Assembly (NCBI GenBank): GCA_002350525.1
Contig: DEFA01000044.1
Location: forward strand, 1 to 46,363
Origin: Lachnospiraceae bacterium UBA2864
GTDB lineage: Bacteria; Bacillota; Clostridia; Lachnospirales; Lachnospiraceae
Length of the DNA: 46,363 bases
Reading direction: 5' to 3'
A program made the position numbers and the translations under genes. The notes beneath the pieces were generated by a model, which saw only the letters and a list, made by a program, of their open reading frames with translations, ran no database searches and was not told the DNA's origin. The first letter of the stretch is position 1. Each line of letters opens with the position of its first letter. Below, one piece after another: positions 26,501 through 34,126 of this stretch.

Positions 26501-26763
26501 AAAGACATAAGCAGACTCTTGATACCCTTACAAATGAATTAAATAATGCGAAGGCTGAAGTGGAAAAGCCGTTTGATAAGAAAGAGGAGCTTGACAGTAA
26601 AATGAAAAGGCTTGCTGAATTGAACATACTTCTCAGTCTTGATTCTGATAAGAATGAAGGCGTGGAAAGTGATGGTTCTGATAATTCCGGGTCAGATTCA
26701 GAAATAGGAAGCGGTAATGGAAATACAAATGGTGATTCCTATATTGATATGGTATCAAGATAG
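17596..26763 (+). CDS. Giant ArdC-like / nucleotidyltransferase / N6-adenine methylase / SNF2 helicase protein
   Basis: 3055 residues behind AAGGAGG. Order: an ArdC-like N-domain (1-115, with FDDQVLIYAERPGTVAAT); an Arg/Gly/Glu/Asp-rich linker (about 362-560); repeated domains of the type ELIKTGSGKKHSRDRIFEYF near 615 and 830; a minimal nucleotidyltransferase motif G1005-S1006-x10-D1017-L-D1019; an N6-adenine methyltransferase with motif I E1544-P-S-M-G-I-G and motif IV N1608-V-P-F; and an SNF2-type helicase with Walker A G2216-A-G-K2219-T, DESH 2377-2380, ATGTPITNS and motif VI Q2706-E-G-R-I-I-R. Such proteins are standard on Firmicutes conjugative elements and are thought to modify and remodel incoming DNA against restriction. 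Motif IV is NVPF rather than NPPF/Y, so activity is uncertain. The linker is dual-coding (see the nested gene). Confidence 0.88.
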   Translation: MAYKTSEEKFYEVQRLRDRTLAGLTSSADIWKDFLKTACRVYRYKFDDQVLIYAERPGTVAATSYDNWNNVLHCYVKSGSKGIALIDDEEKHKLRYVFSMNDVVPVRNIGRLPHIWNDFSKEDIPRIIGVIEEKYGYKLSDSDFSSKIMELAGRIADDISENLYEELREDTVSKLWNLDEEEQLRAVKTTLASSIAWSVLYRCNYNTDVITGGLIDFSYLGSFNTPESITMLGMTVQGQNEEILKTLTSEIDLINAEIKTGNETKSRDESENITQLRSIKDIAADLDEWYHGYDLYGYNDAVDNREENVKNLAEAINHGKVDNIISFLKEAVENEEGSDEDIKTAKTLLEELNSIQNGGYANERRNDRSNSGYGRTENGRTDGTDIQAGRGLSDTKSSDRWTDRGGSRGEGQKADETDPQMGISEEGISEVLQAPFIRGVSDGGNAPGTLSGGSEDSLRSGRTDDRGTEEERRSDRGTEAVRLDDIRSEVELDTEQGRGDSEERVHLHRGVSGRIEEMEVEGGDKSGDRGRSEPDERTEGRYEGNAKVAGEVIEHSPTTSEYNNGIKAEVSYEQMSLFPLMSEQIGNIEAAASEIKTQIPAAFSMSNDSVDELIKTGSGKKHSRDRIFEYFSRKHSNEEISEFLKNEYGNGAKGFLIDGNDISVGFDEEGMKFAYGRQVRGHIFKELSWDEVREHIYWMMVNGEYMSNSETYLVDEYIRTELADELYFYFRDQIDEYPDTDFKANNYPETVENLKEILTDASRAVNIHAFVLKTVSEINEGSRSVKWRLRTSPDELYRKLDDYLTLRRTEYVQKENVEVIQQAFITQDEIDSVLTKGSGFSEGKMRIYDYYTSGEHSIQDKTSFLRQEYGTGGSTSAITGADNSYQDHDSKGIKISKGNIMEPYATVTLNWTNVAKRIDSLISENRYIRPAEKEIFDRWKIRNEDNKKLHSFEERTAELMNYESFGTYSAYDLKNNIWTILNSKFDDTDVNPLNDIDIKNIAIYGSRSRGLEREDSDLDVVVQYEGDIKESEIFNLLNYSADNYISNVKVDFNPIREEETGLIGDYLEKAEEYLRNKPQENIIEYTPDPSYYVRDYVENLLEDNELYVTLNYIMNQPIMYAEDIREVFKGAHFTEGQGGEVLGAQGPWIQMFSDKIVIQAKTRVSGKVVSSNDYEVSWDTIINTAKQILDDNRLFDSEGLKLKERSLMADMFFEFYSHVPEGMRFPDDIWGINPEEMVGMDQHAFLTEFIHRPDNAKAIAARLNEDLAQIPESFAASYQNKGKDIPYHGGTYADKKIMADIFTRWTEGKYSFFTDRPFIFDFSRFYNRILDKYDDEKLETAEKRSSERTENDVPEYNNRDEGSENASDSLFVDDIVTGNDAISENTENTVTEEITEYDIASGSETVEDNKDRTETKENALQAPIGNYHISDNHIGEGSAKEKFVNNITAITLLKTLESENKIATADQQEVLARYVGWGGLADAFDNTKENWSAENKQLKELLTEEEYKAARESTLSAFYTAPEVISGIYDTLGRLGFKKGNILEPSMGIGNFFGMMPPSMEKSRLYGVEIDSISGRIAKQLYPKAKIYNTGLEQTNFASDFFDVAVGNVPFGDFSVYDKEYVKQHFLIHDYFFAKTIDKVRPGGVIALITSKGTMDKQSENVRKYISERAEFLGAVRLPNTAFKANAGTEVTSDIIFLKKRDRLVSEDESWLHISTDDAGIDINQYFSDYPEQIVGHMEVVSGRFGPESACVLDDNEDFSTLFERAISNINGEYEDLEKETELRDITIPAIPGVRNFSYTVIDDKVYYREDSVMRPIDENSSKLDRIRGMVELREITRELLDMQLGDYSDEQLADKRKQLNDKYDSYVKQYGHINTRSNKQAFYEDASYSLLSSLENTNEKGEFLSKADLFSKRTVKKAEVVESVDTASEALIVSINEKAEVDLEYMSLLTGMDEDKIKQELAGVIYEDPVTKKYLTAEEYLSGNVREKLKTAEIFAENNSSYIVNVKALENVQPARLEASDIDIRLGATWIPVEMVNQFMLETLKTPRHLSYKYQWQKEAYVEVQLSPSGEWNVKGKNLDRGNPVANSTYGTERANAYRILEDSLNLKDIKIYDTVTEDGKERRILNRNETMVAQQKQEALKEAFKTWIYADTKRRNILVDIYNERFNCIRPREYDGSYMTFPGMNPEIELRPHQKNAVAHQLFGDNTLLAHCVGAGKTWEMAAAAMESKRLGLCRKSLFVVPNHLTEQWGSEFLQAYPGAHILVATKKDFEPANRKRFCSRIATGEYDAVIIGHTQFERIPLSKERQIYTMQRQVDEITEAIAAAKAADGSKFSIKDMEKTRQKLETRINELSDDSKKDDVVTFEQLGVDRLFIDESHFYKNLYLYTKMSNVAGVQATAAQKSQDLLAKCMYMDEITGGKGITFATGTPITNSVTEMYTNMRYLQYSRLVDMQMTQFDSWASTFGETETTVELAPEGTGYRAKTRFSRFYNLPELISVFKEAADVQTSDMLNLDVPEAEYENIVLQPSELQKEIVQSLAERAEIVRNGGVDPSVDNMLKITNDGRKLALDQRLINPDLPENEDSKVKACVEKAYQIYEEEAEMKGAQLIFCDLSTPKGDGSWSVYDDVRDKLIAKGVPKEEIAFIHDANTEVKKNALYAKVRSGEVRFLLGSTQKMGAGTNVQDRLIALHHLDVPWRPADIEQQEGRIIRQGNLYKDIKPVKIFRYVTEGTFDAYSWQVIENKQKFISQIMTSKAPVRSCDDLDEATLTYAEVKALCTGNPYIKEKMDLDIQVTKLKLLYSSYKADLFRLQDDISIRLPAQIAKLTERIDGLEKDMASYELHLAEMISSSQQVEQISMSVDTEVKTETEDDKSPFCITIGNNTYTERKEAGQALLVMCKNVTRTPNTYMHIGSYMGFSMDAMFDTFNKTYNVKLKGAVSHYVELSTNDYGNIMRITNKLRSLPKELERHKQTLDTLTNELNNAKAEVEKPFDKKEELDSKMKRLAELNILLSLDSDKNEGVESDGSDNSGSDSEIGSGNGNTNGDSYIDMVSR
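18680..19240 (+). CDS. tnpV: TnpV-family protein nested out of frame in the giant gene
   Basis: 186 residues, read in the +1 frame relative to the giant gene. The ATG at 18680 has GGAGG (18667-18671) eight bases upstream, inside the host coding sequence. Residues about 23-150 match the TnpV pattern as I recall it: ELTYRQEGDYLIPNL, a basic helix (KWGYQRKEYLKYY), then GVTEELKQSDWMTYV and NRVEEIVRNEYIYT. TnpV is a small protein of unknown function named from Tn4451-type elements. The giant protein is low-complexity over exactly this stretch, so the nested frame is the constrained one. Translation would depend on initiation within an actively translated mRNA. Confidence 0.8.
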   Translation: MKEGMTEVTQVTEEQKTEEPMELTYRQEGDYLIPNLLIGGLTEEEAEEKDRKLMKQIRKWGYQRKEYLKYYKHHLFVEYLMEGMLLEHCLEVQKTAYEAEERMIEELKKKEGVTEELKQSDWMTYVRRLNSIQNRVEEIVRNEYIYTEGYPDESKRWKSREEINQEIEDDPNLTREQKDDMKAMLK

Positions 26764-26775
26764 ACACAAATATAC

Positions 26776-26808
26776 AAAAAAGCACTTGTCATTGGCAGGT
26801 GCTTTTTT
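26776..26808 (+). terminator. Intrinsic terminator after the giant gene
   Basis: The AAAGCACTTG...CAGGTGCTTT hairpin with T-run is the same as at 6844, differing by one loop base. It lies between the giant gene and the transfer operon and ends 16 bases before the next start. Confidence 0.8.
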
Positions 26809-26824
26809 AAATGGGAGGAATCAG

Positions 26825-27817
26825 ATGGGAGAGATAATTAGGTATAGCAATGGAAAGATATATATCCCACCGGATGAAGTGGAGAGAGCAAGACGGATAG
26901 GGTGTCTCGATTATTTCAGACAGTCACGAAATGCGGAACTGAAAAGAGTAGGAAGAGACTACTGCATAAAGGACCATGACAGCTTCAGAATGTCCGAGAA
27001 TGGTAAATGGGTATGGTATTCCAGAAATGAAGGTGGTAATGATGCTATTTCATATCTAATGAAGATAGAAGGAAGAACATTTCAGGAAGCTTGTATAGAA
27101 GTTCTAAATGCCGTTCCGGTGAATAATGAAATTAGAGCACGTCAGCCACAAGATGATCAGCCTCGTAAACTGGATCTTCCATTGAAGGATGATGATTCGT
27201 CCATGATAAGGAATTACCTTATTGGTAAGCGTGCAATAGATCCTGAAATAGTAGACTATTTTATCGCAAAAGGAGATATATACCAGGACAAGAAATATAA
27301 ATCAGTATGTTTTGTAGGACGTGACAAGGATGGAATTCCAAGAATAGTAAATGTAAGGGGCATAAGCAGCTCTTTTCAGAATACAGCACCGGGATCCGAC
27401 AGATCGTATGGATTTAACCAGTATTATCCGGAGAAGAACTCACTGCATATATTTGAAGCTCCTATTGATATGCTCAGTTATCTTACAATCATTAAGGAAA
27501 GCGGGCTGAATTTTAAGAATTTCAATATGCTGTCACTATCCGGGATATATTCCGCAAAGGACGTAGAAAACTCAAAAAAGCCGAAAGGACTTGAGAAGTT
27601 TCTGGAAGAACATCAGCACATAAAAGAAATATATATCCACTTTGACAATGACGGAGCAGGAATAAATGCTGCCAAGGCAGTTATGTATCTGTATCAAGAT
27701 TACAAAGTAGAAAATCAGCCACCGCCAAAGACATATAAGGATGTAAACGAATATCTGATAAATCGAGATATAAGAAATGTCAGTAGAGCTAATGGAAATG
27801 ATTACAGAGGAAGGTGA
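26825..27817 (+). CDS. Toprim-domain primase-like protein (DUF3991/Toprim type)
   Basis: 330 residues; the ATG at 26825 follows GGGAGGA, and a longer in-frame reading that begins inside the giant gene is rejected. N-terminal region (1-95) with DYFRQ and WVWYSRNEGGNDAISYLMK, the DnaG-like zinc-finger-derived module of plasmid primases. C-terminal Toprim fold with E211 (IFEAPID) and D274-N-D276 (HFDNDGAG), the metal-binding residues. Expected to act in primer synthesis or DNA processing of transferred strands. First gene of the transfer operon. Confidence 0.8.
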   Translation: MGEIIRYSNGKIYIPPDEVERARRIGCLDYFRQSRNAELKRVGRDYCIKDHDSFRMSENGKWVWYSRNEGGNDAISYLMKIEGRTFQEACIEVLNAVPVNNEIRARQPQDDQPRKLDLPLKDDDSSMIRNYLIGKRAIDPEIVDYFIAKGDIYQDKKYKSVCFVGRDKDGIPRIVNVRGISSSFQNTAPGSDRSYGFNQYYPEKNSLHIFEAPIDMLSYLTIIKESGLNFKNFNMLSLSGIYSAKDVENSKKPKGLEKFLEEHQHIKEIYIHFDNDGAGINAAKAVMYLYQDYKVENQPPPKTYKDVNEYLINRDIRNVSRANGNDYRGR

Positions 27818-27821
27818 TGAA

Positions 27822-28382
27822 ATGAGGAAAATATATACAAGAGATGATAACAAACGTCCGTTCCGAACCAATCTTACATTAAATGAGTATGAAAATGATA
27901 TGTTAAATCTTAAGGCTGCAAAATGTGGTATGGATAAATCAAGATATTTACGTGAACTTATATGCAGTAGTTGCCCGGTTGAAGCTCCGCCACCAGCATT
28001 TTACTGGGTTTATGATGACCTTAACAAAATTGGAGTTAATATTAATCAGATAGCAGCCACAGGGAATGCTACAGGATTTATATCTCCTGAAGATGTGGAA
28101 TATCTTAAAAGATCCGTTGAAGAGATAAAAAAAAGACTGACTGAAATGAGGCAAATAGTATTATCGTCAAAGCCATATTCCGCTACATATTTTGAGGCTC
28201 TTGCACTGGCTGAAAAAGAAGCAAAAAAGCGTGGCGAAGAACCGCCTACAGAACTGGACGAGATAATACCGCCGGTTGAGTATAAGGATGAGGACTATAA
28301 AACTGAAGATTATCCGTTTGATGTTACGAAGAAAAGAAGAAAGAAACGTACAATCAGAGTTCAGAAAAAGCAGGGTGATTAA
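27822..28382 (+). CDS. MobC-like relaxosome accessory protein
   Basis: 186 residues; the ATG at 27822 follows GGAAGGTGA, four bases after the previous stop. Residues 8-45 look like a ribbon-helix-helix DNA-binding start (FRTNLTLNEYENDMLNLKAA, then SRYLRELI). The middle NKIGVNINQIAATGNATGFI is the hallmark of Gram-positive mobilisation protein MobC. It would bind oriT and assist the relaxase, whose gene starts the base after its stop codon. The basic tail (KKRRKKRTIRVQKKQ) fits nucleic-acid binding. Confidence 0.85.
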   Translation: MRKIYTRDDNKRPFRTNLTLNEYENDMLNLKAAKCGMDKSRYLRELICSSCPVEAPPPAFYWVYDDLNKIGVNINQIAATGNATGFISPEDVEYLKRSVEEIKKRLTEMRQIVLSSKPYSATYFEALALAEKEAKKRGEEPPTELDEIIPPVEYKDEDYKTEDYPFDVTKKRRKKRTIRVQKKQGD

Positions 28383-29891
28383 ATGGCATATACGAAGCTG
28401 TGGCCTGTAAGGGGCAGTTATGGTAATGGGAAAATGGTGGTTGGAAAAGTTGTTGAATATGATATGAATGAAGCCAAGACCACTGAGAAAATTGCTGAAA
28501 AAGATGTAATAGAGATTGATATAAGCGGAAAAGTAAACGATACGCTTACTTCAGATCAGGTAACAAATATAATCAGTTATACATCTGATTCGGATAAAGT
28601 GGGAGAGCAAAGATACATTACAGCCATAAATTGCACTGAAGAAAATTGCATTGAAGAAATGTGTTATACTAAGCAGCATTTTGGAGAACGTGGAAATCGA
28701 GTTATGTATCATGGTGTGCAGAGCTTTAAGCCTGGTGAAATAGTTCCGGAACAAGCTCATAAAATCGGAGTTAAGTTGGCAGAGGAATTATGGGGAGACA
28801 GGTTTGAAGTAGTGGTAACTACTCATCTTGACAGACATCATATTCATAATCATTTTGCGATTAATTCTGTATCATTCATAGATGGTAAAAAACTTGTGTG
28901 GGATACGGAATACAAAAAGATGCAACAGGTATCCGACAGGCTATGCAGAGAGGCTTCGTTAAATATAATAAATAGAGATGAGGAATCCGGTCATTCTCAC
29001 AGAGGTGTTATGAGAGCTGCTTCTGAAGGAAGATATACTCTTGAAGGGATAGTTAAGGAAGATATAGATGTGTGTATAAAATGTTCTAAAAGTATTAATG
29101 ATTGGTTTTCTCTTATGGAAAGTAAAGGATATAGAGTTAATACAGAAAGAAAATATCTTCGTGTATATCCTTATGGTCATGATAAGCCTATACGTATTGA
29201 CAGAAGGTTTAAGGAAAGATACGGAGAGGATTATACGATTGATGGGATCAAGGCTAAGATAATGGAAAATCTTGCGCAAGGCGGATACATAGATGCAAGG
29301 GATCTCGGAAATATTGGTGCTGACTCAAATATCGGATATCTCATAGAAAAACGAGACCTGAAAGACTCAAATGGAAAGGAGATAAAAAGCTATGGCTTTA
29401 AAAATCCGGTTAAGGTAACAGGAATTCAGAAGACATATAACAGATATCTTATAATACTTGGAGTATATCCTTCAAAACACAGGACTGGAAGAGCAGCAAG
29501 AACACATTATCTGCTCCGAGAGGACTTGCTTAAGCTTGACAAATATATTAATGAGAATAACTTTCTTATAAGCAGAGGGATTACTGATACAGAGGCTCTT
29601 AAGGAAACAAGAAAAGCAGAAGCATATGAACTTAGCCAGATGTATCAGCAGAGAAATAAATTGAGAAACAGGATCAGACGGGCGGATGAATCTGTTCTGC
29701 CAGATTTAAGAATCTGTCTTTCTGAAGCAAATGCATTAATAAAGTCACAAAAGAAGATAGTTTTTTACTGCAATGATATCTTGCGGAATGTTGACGATAT
29801 GGCAAGAAAGATAATGATGTCAGAGGAGATTAATTCTGATAAGAAAAATAATAACAAAGACATGAAGTATAACGAGAATGAAAGAAGGTGA
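28383..29891 (+). CDS. MOBP-like relaxase
   Basis: 502 residues starting directly after the MobC-like gene. The HUH metal motif is H148-L-D-R-H152-H-I-H155-N-H157 followed by FAINSVSF. The Tyr in IISYTSDSDKV (Y66) is the best candidate for the nicking tyrosine. Compared with typical family members there is an extra segment of about 40 residues between the first strand (WPVRGS) and this Tyr. It should cleave oriT (candidate at 40397) and pilot the strand to VirD4. The C-terminal third is helical and basic with many Arg/Lys. Confidence 0.9.
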   Translation: MAYTKLWPVRGSYGNGKMVVGKVVEYDMNEAKTTEKIAEKDVIEIDISGKVNDTLTSDQVTNIISYTSDSDKVGEQRYITAINCTEENCIEEMCYTKQHFGERGNRVMYHGVQSFKPGEIVPEQAHKIGVKLAEELWGDRFEVVVTTHLDRHHIHNHFAINSVSFIDGKKLVWDTEYKKMQQVSDRLCREASLNIINRDEESGHSHRGVMRAASEGRYTLEGIVKEDIDVCIKCSKSINDWFSLMESKGYRVNTERKYLRVYPYGHDKPIRIDRRFKERYGEDYTIDGIKAKIMENLAQGGYIDARDLGNIGADSNIGYLIEKRDLKDSNGKEIKSYGFKNPVKVTGIQKTYNRYLIILGVYPSKHRTGRAARTHYLLREDLLKLDKYINENNFLISRGITDTEALKETRKAEAYELSQMYQQRNKLRNRIRRADESVLPDLRICLSEANALIKSQKKIVFYCNDILRNVDDMARKIMMSEEINSDKKNNNKDMKYNENERR

Positions 29892-29896
29892 GTAAC

Positions 29897-31156
29897 ATGG
29901 ATAACGGATCACGTGAAGCTGAACAGGTTATACGTCTGGCGTTTGAAGGAATGCAGTTTATGCTGAAGATAAGTGGTAAAGCTGCAATGGGAATGATGGA
30001 TATGATGAGCGCACTTGCAAAGGAAAAAAAGAAGACAAGTGGATACATGAGGTTAAAGAATTTGCTTATGTCTGGGGCTGAGCTGAAGGTGTTTTCCATA
30101 AAGGGAGATGACAAGTTTGCAACCTTTGCCAGGGAGGCGAAAGACTGGGGGGTAGTATACAGTGTAGTAAGAAGAGAAGATGAGGATAAAGCTGAACAGA
30201 TATATGAGGTCATGGTAAAGGCAGAGGATGCATCGAAGCTGAACCGAATGTTTGAGAAATATAACATTCTTGCGGATGTTTCTGTAATAGAAAACGTAAA
30301 CTCTTCAGCTGTTCAAAATGAAGTGCCTGAACCTTCGGTAGAGCAGCTTGATCAGGTTAAGGAAATGATCTTGAATAATGTATTCCAGGTTGATTCTGAT
30401 GGAAAAGAATTATCTGAGGATATGAGGAAAATAACCATAGAGAGAGTCTTTGATGTTTATAAGACCATCAAGATAGCGCCATCACTGATAGATCATAATC
30501 ACTCGACCGAGACGGAAAGCTGTATTCGAGTTCCGGGAACCTATGGCGATACAGTAAGATATTTCATGATTGAAAACAAGTATATGGCTGATTTGTATGG
30601 AAATAACAGCATGTATGTTGCTGTTATAAGTCCGGATACACCATTTGCACTTATGGATAATCAATATCATATATCAGAAGTAGTATATGGTTCGGAATTA
30701 ATAGATGAACATTTCTGGAAGACAACAGCTCCTGCAAGAGCAGATAAAATCATTAGGGAAAATCCTGACCGAAATGAGAGGGTTTCAAGGGATATGCTTA
30801 ATATGGTCATGAATCCTACAGCAGAACAGATGAAGGAGATGAATGAAAACCCGGAAGCATTGGCGGCGGACCGAACAGTAGGCGAGAATCAGTCCGCCGC
30901 ATTCTCAAAAATTTATAGATATGATGGACAGAAACCAGCATACAGACCATCAGTCAGAAAGGAAATTGACTCTATTTTGAATCAAGGTAATAACGTGGTG
31001 GATATGGAGGTGGTTACGAGAAGGGAATCTCTTAAATCACGGCTATCTCCGTACAGTGCTGTCAATGATGATCTGTATAATGATGACGCTTTTAAGATGG
31101 TAGCTGAAGCTATCGATTCATATCAGATCCAGAATGGGATGGAGGTATCGAGATGA
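29897..31156 (+). CDS. PcfB/DUF3801-like conjugation protein
   Basis: 419 residues; I take the ATG at 29897 with AGAAGG eight bases upstream (a GTG nine bases earlier is possible). Residues about 1-135 fit the DUF3801/PcfB family: a helical start (AFEGMQFMLKISGKAAMGMM), then a two-strand region ending NRMFEKYNILADVSVIE. PcfB-type proteins work with the relaxase and coupling protein at the mating channel. The C-terminal 280 residues are not recognised. The stop overlaps the next start (ATGA). Confidence 0.75.
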   Translation: MDNGSREAEQVIRLAFEGMQFMLKISGKAAMGMMDMMSALAKEKKKTSGYMRLKNLLMSGAELKVFSIKGDDKFATFAREAKDWGVVYSVVRREDEDKAEQIYEVMVKAEDASKLNRMFEKYNILADVSVIENVNSSAVQNEVPEPSVEQLDQVKEMILNNVFQVDSDGKELSEDMRKITIERVFDVYKTIKIAPSLIDHNHSTETESCIRVPGTYGDTVRYFMIENKYMADLYGNNSMYVAVISPDTPFALMDNQYHISEVVYGSELIDEHFWKTTAPARADKIIRENPDRNERVSRDMLNMVMNPTAEQMKEMNENPEALAADRTVGENQSAAFSKIYRYDGQKPAYRPSVRKEIDSILNQGNNVVDMEVVTRRESLKSRLSPYSAVNDDLYNDDAFKMVAEAIDSYQIQNGMEVSR

Positions 31157-32235
31157 ATAATGATATATATGCTTACAGTGGTTCTTATGATATGGAAGAA
31201 AGAGTTTATCACGATGAGGAAATGGAAGTTGATGAATTTGAGACAGGTGACCTTGTTGAGTACATGATGGAGAGTACTGCTCGGTCAGAATATAAACCGC
31301 TTACTGTTAATGAACCTAAAGATGTATATTCTATGTTGGATATATATACAATCAGTCTCACAAGTGATGCGAGAGAGTTTACATACTTTTTAAATTATGC
31401 ATTTGGCATTAATCGATATTACCGTACATATGATGCGGGTAATCTTATGTTAATGTACTATCAGAATCCAAATGCGACGTATGTATACGATCGTGAGATA
31501 TGGCAGAATCAGCTTGGAATCACTATAAAAGATAATGCAATTCCTATGGTGATACTTGAGAATTTAACGCAGATAAAACCTGATTTAAGTAATATTGACA
31601 GCTTATATGTAAGTGAGGCATATGATATATCGGATACATTTTCCTATTTGGAAGGAGATACAAGATACAAGTTTTTAGATAATGGGGAAGCTGCACAGTC
31701 GATAATAGAATTAAGACCATGTTACATAGGGAAATCAGATTCGGGATTTATGGGAAAACATGTAGTATATGATCCAGTATATGATTACATCCTCACTAGT
31801 GGTGGCTGCAAGGATTATGAGGAGGTATTTGCTGAGTTCTGTAGAGAATATTTCCATTATTATGTTCGGCATATGATGGATGATGAGGATTTGAAAGAGG
31901 AAAAGGAAACCGGTAAAAAGGTACATAAAAGATATACAAAGGATAAATTTGATGTATATGCTGATATAGCAGCCATGGTACTAAGTAATCTTTATGGTAT
32001 GTATCCGGAGAATTTCAACTTCCGAGTTATAGAACCGTCATTTAAGAACAAGACGCCGGGAGTGATTCGTGCCGAATTGAGCATCATTTTTGAACTAATC
32101 TATGAGATGGATAATAGGATACAGGCATATCTTTATAACAAAAGATATACTGATAATATTGTCAATACGGCTTCAGACAATGCTGTGGCTACAAACGGTT
32201 ATGCAGAGGAAAGTGGAGGAGGTGAGTGCTTATGA
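31153..32235 (+). CDS. ArdC N-domain-like protein without a metalloprotease motif
   Basis: 360 residues. Residues about 80-145 (INRYYRTYDAGNLMLMYYQN, PNATYVYDREIWQNQLGITI) follow the ArdC N-terminal single-strand DNA-binding fold. ArdC proteins normally continue into an HExxH zinc protease; here the equivalent place reads EEVFAEFCREYFHYYV with no HExxH. This would leave a DNA-binding protein without protease activity. It is overlapped by its neighbours on both sides (ATGA), so it is an integral operon member between PcfB and VirD4. Confidence 0.6.
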   Translation: MNNDIYAYSGSYDMEERVYHDEEMEVDEFETGDLVEYMMESTARSEYKPLTVNEPKDVYSMLDIYTISLTSDAREFTYFLNYAFGINRYYRTYDAGNLMLMYYQNPNATYVYDREIWQNQLGITIKDNAIPMVILENLTQIKPDLSNIDSLYVSEAYDISDTFSYLEGDTRYKFLDNGEAAQSIIELRPCYIGKSDSGFMGKHVVYDPVYDYILTSGGCKDYEEVFAEFCREYFHYYVRHMMDDEDLKEEKETGKKVHKRYTKDKFDVYADIAAMVLSNLYGMYPENFNFRVIEPSFKNKTPGVIRAELSIIFELIYEMDNRIQAYLYNKRYTDNIVNTASDNAVATNGYAEESGGGECL

Positions 32236-34097
32236 TATATGAACGGCGCAGGCAGGCAAAGCTTGTAGCCTTTATTCTGTACCCATTTGTGGTCATATTT
32301 ACTTACAGATTTGCACCGTTTGAAGGATTTGGACTGTTTGAATTTGCTGAATATTTTGCAAAAGAGATTTCTGAAGATCCATTCAGATTTACGTATTCCA
32401 GTAATTTTTGGAAAGCTCTTCCCTTGGTAACGATGATATATGTATTTATTGTACTTATTTATATATCATCAATGAAAAATACACGTTATGGAGAAGAGTT
32501 CGGATCGGCAAGATGGGCATCTGTAGGCGAGATAAACAGAAAATTTAAGACCATAAAGGAATTTTATGAGCGGGAAATTGAATTTGAGAAGGAAATAGGA
32601 CAGAATCCACTTATGGAAATGTGGCAGAGTTATATTTTATTCTCGTCACGGCTTAGAGTAAGCATTCTGTCGAACTGTGATAATATTAATACGCTTGTTC
32701 TTGGAGGACCAGGAACTGGTAAATCACGTACATTTATCATTCCTAATATAATGCAGCTTAACTCAAATATAGTGGTCACTGATCCCAAAGGAGAAATTCT
32801 GGCGAAGGTAGGTAATCTTTTAAAGATGGCAGGATATGATATAAGGATTCTTGATCTGAAGAATCCTTACAAGAGCTGGGGATATAATCCGTTTAAATAT
32901 TTTAGAAATGATGATGATATTTTCAAGTTCGTTAAAAATATGTGGGAAGCCATGAGCGACAAAACAGCTCAGAAGGGTGAGCAGATATGGGATGACCAGG
33001 CAAAGAATATGCTCACTTCAATCATGCTGTATTTATATTATTATGCACCTATTGAAGAGCAGAACTTTGATATGGTTCTTGAGATAATGTCTATAATAGA
33101 CAGCTCTGAGGAAACAGCCGGAAAGAAAAACCTTCCAAAACCTCATGAGATACTATTCGATAGGATTCCGCATAATAGTTCAGCTTATAAGTATTTCTCT
33201 ATGTGGAATTCAGCAAAGGGAAGAACTCTCAGTTCAATAGTAGCAACGTTGTCTGCTAAAATGGCAATATTCTCACTTCCATCAATGAGAAAACTTACAT
33301 ATTATGACGAGATGAATATACTTGACCTGGCAACAAAGAAGGTTGCTGTATTTATGCTTTTACCGGATGATAATAACGTATATAATTTCCTGGCTGGAAC
33401 GCTTTATTCGCAGATGTTTCAACAGCTTTATGATTATGCGGATAATGTTATCGTCGGACCTCTGCCACGTCATGTAAGATTCTATATGGACGAATTTGCC
33501 AATATTGCACTGCCTGATGATTATAAGAAAATCCTTTCTACTTCTCGTTCGAGAAATGTAAGTTTTATCATCGTTCTTCAGGACAAGGCTCAGATAGAAG
33601 CTATGTACGAAAAGGATTATCGTACAATAATGGCAGATTGTGCTTTTAAGCTATTCCTTGGTTCATACGAGCCTGAGACATGTAAATACTACAGCGAGAT
33701 GCTTGGTAAAGAAACGGTAACGGTCATTACTCATAATATAAGCTATGGTATCCATGGAAATACTACTAAAAATGAGAATCTCCAGGCACGAGATTTACTG
33801 TCACCGGATGAGCTTCGTACAAGACTTGGAAGGCGTAACTGCATTCTTTATGCCGAAGATCAATATGCTGTAAAGGATATGAAAAATGATATGACACGGC
33901 ATAAATATTATAAGTATATAGCAGATGGGCCGAACAAGAAAAAGAATCTGTTCAGCTGGGATGGGACAGATAACAGTTCCGCAACTATTGAAAAGATAGA
34001 TTCGGATTATAAAGGTAAGATTACACCGCTAAGTTCGGTGAGTGGAAAATGGAAACTGATGTCGATGGAAGAAATTGAAGAAATAATAGCATCATAA
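32232..34097 (+). CDS. virD4: VirD4/TcpA-type coupling protein
   Basis: 621 residues; the ATG at 32232 is preferred (GGAGGTG upstream, ATGA overlap with the previous stop) over a GTG six bases before. Two N-terminal membrane helices (about 10-30 and 65-85) precede an ATPase domain with Walker A G158-G-P-G-T-G-K-S165 and Walker B FYMDEFAN (D420, E421). VVTDPKGEIL and GRTLSSIVATLSAKM are typical of the family. It couples the relaxase-DNA complex to the secretion channel. Confidence 0.94.
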   Translation: MIYERRRQAKLVAFILYPFVVIFTYRFAPFEGFGLFEFAEYFAKEISEDPFRFTYSSNFWKALPLVTMIYVFIVLIYISSMKNTRYGEEFGSARWASVGEINRKFKTIKEFYEREIEFEKEIGQNPLMEMWQSYILFSSRLRVSILSNCDNINTLVLGGPGTGKSRTFIIPNIMQLNSNIVVTDPKGEILAKVGNLLKMAGYDIRILDLKNPYKSWGYNPFKYFRNDDDIFKFVKNMWEAMSDKTAQKGEQIWDDQAKNMLTSIMLYLYYYAPIEEQNFDMVLEIMSIIDSSEETAGKKNLPKPHEILFDRIPHNSSAYKYFSMWNSAKGRTLSSIVATLSAKMAIFSLPSMRKLTYYDEMNILDLATKKVAVFMLLPDDNNVYNFLAGTLYSQMFQQLYDYADNVIVGPLPRHVRFYMDEFANIALPDDYKKILSTSRSRNVSFIIVLQDKAQIEAMYEKDYRTIMADCAFKLFLGSYEPETCKYYSEMLGKETVTVITHNISYGIHGNTTKNENLQARDLLSPDELRTRLGRRNCILYAEDQYAVKDMKNDMTRHKYYKYIADGPNKKKNLFSWDGTDNSSATIEKIDSDYKGKITPLSSVSGKWKLMSMEEIEEIIAS

Positions 34098-34126
34098 ATA
34101 AAACAAATATTAGGAGGACGTTTATA

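Noticed and set aside
26717..26824. Longer N-terminus for the Toprim protein starting inside the giant gene
   Set aside because: It crosses the giant gene stop and a strong terminator; the ATG at 26825 has a good ribosome site.
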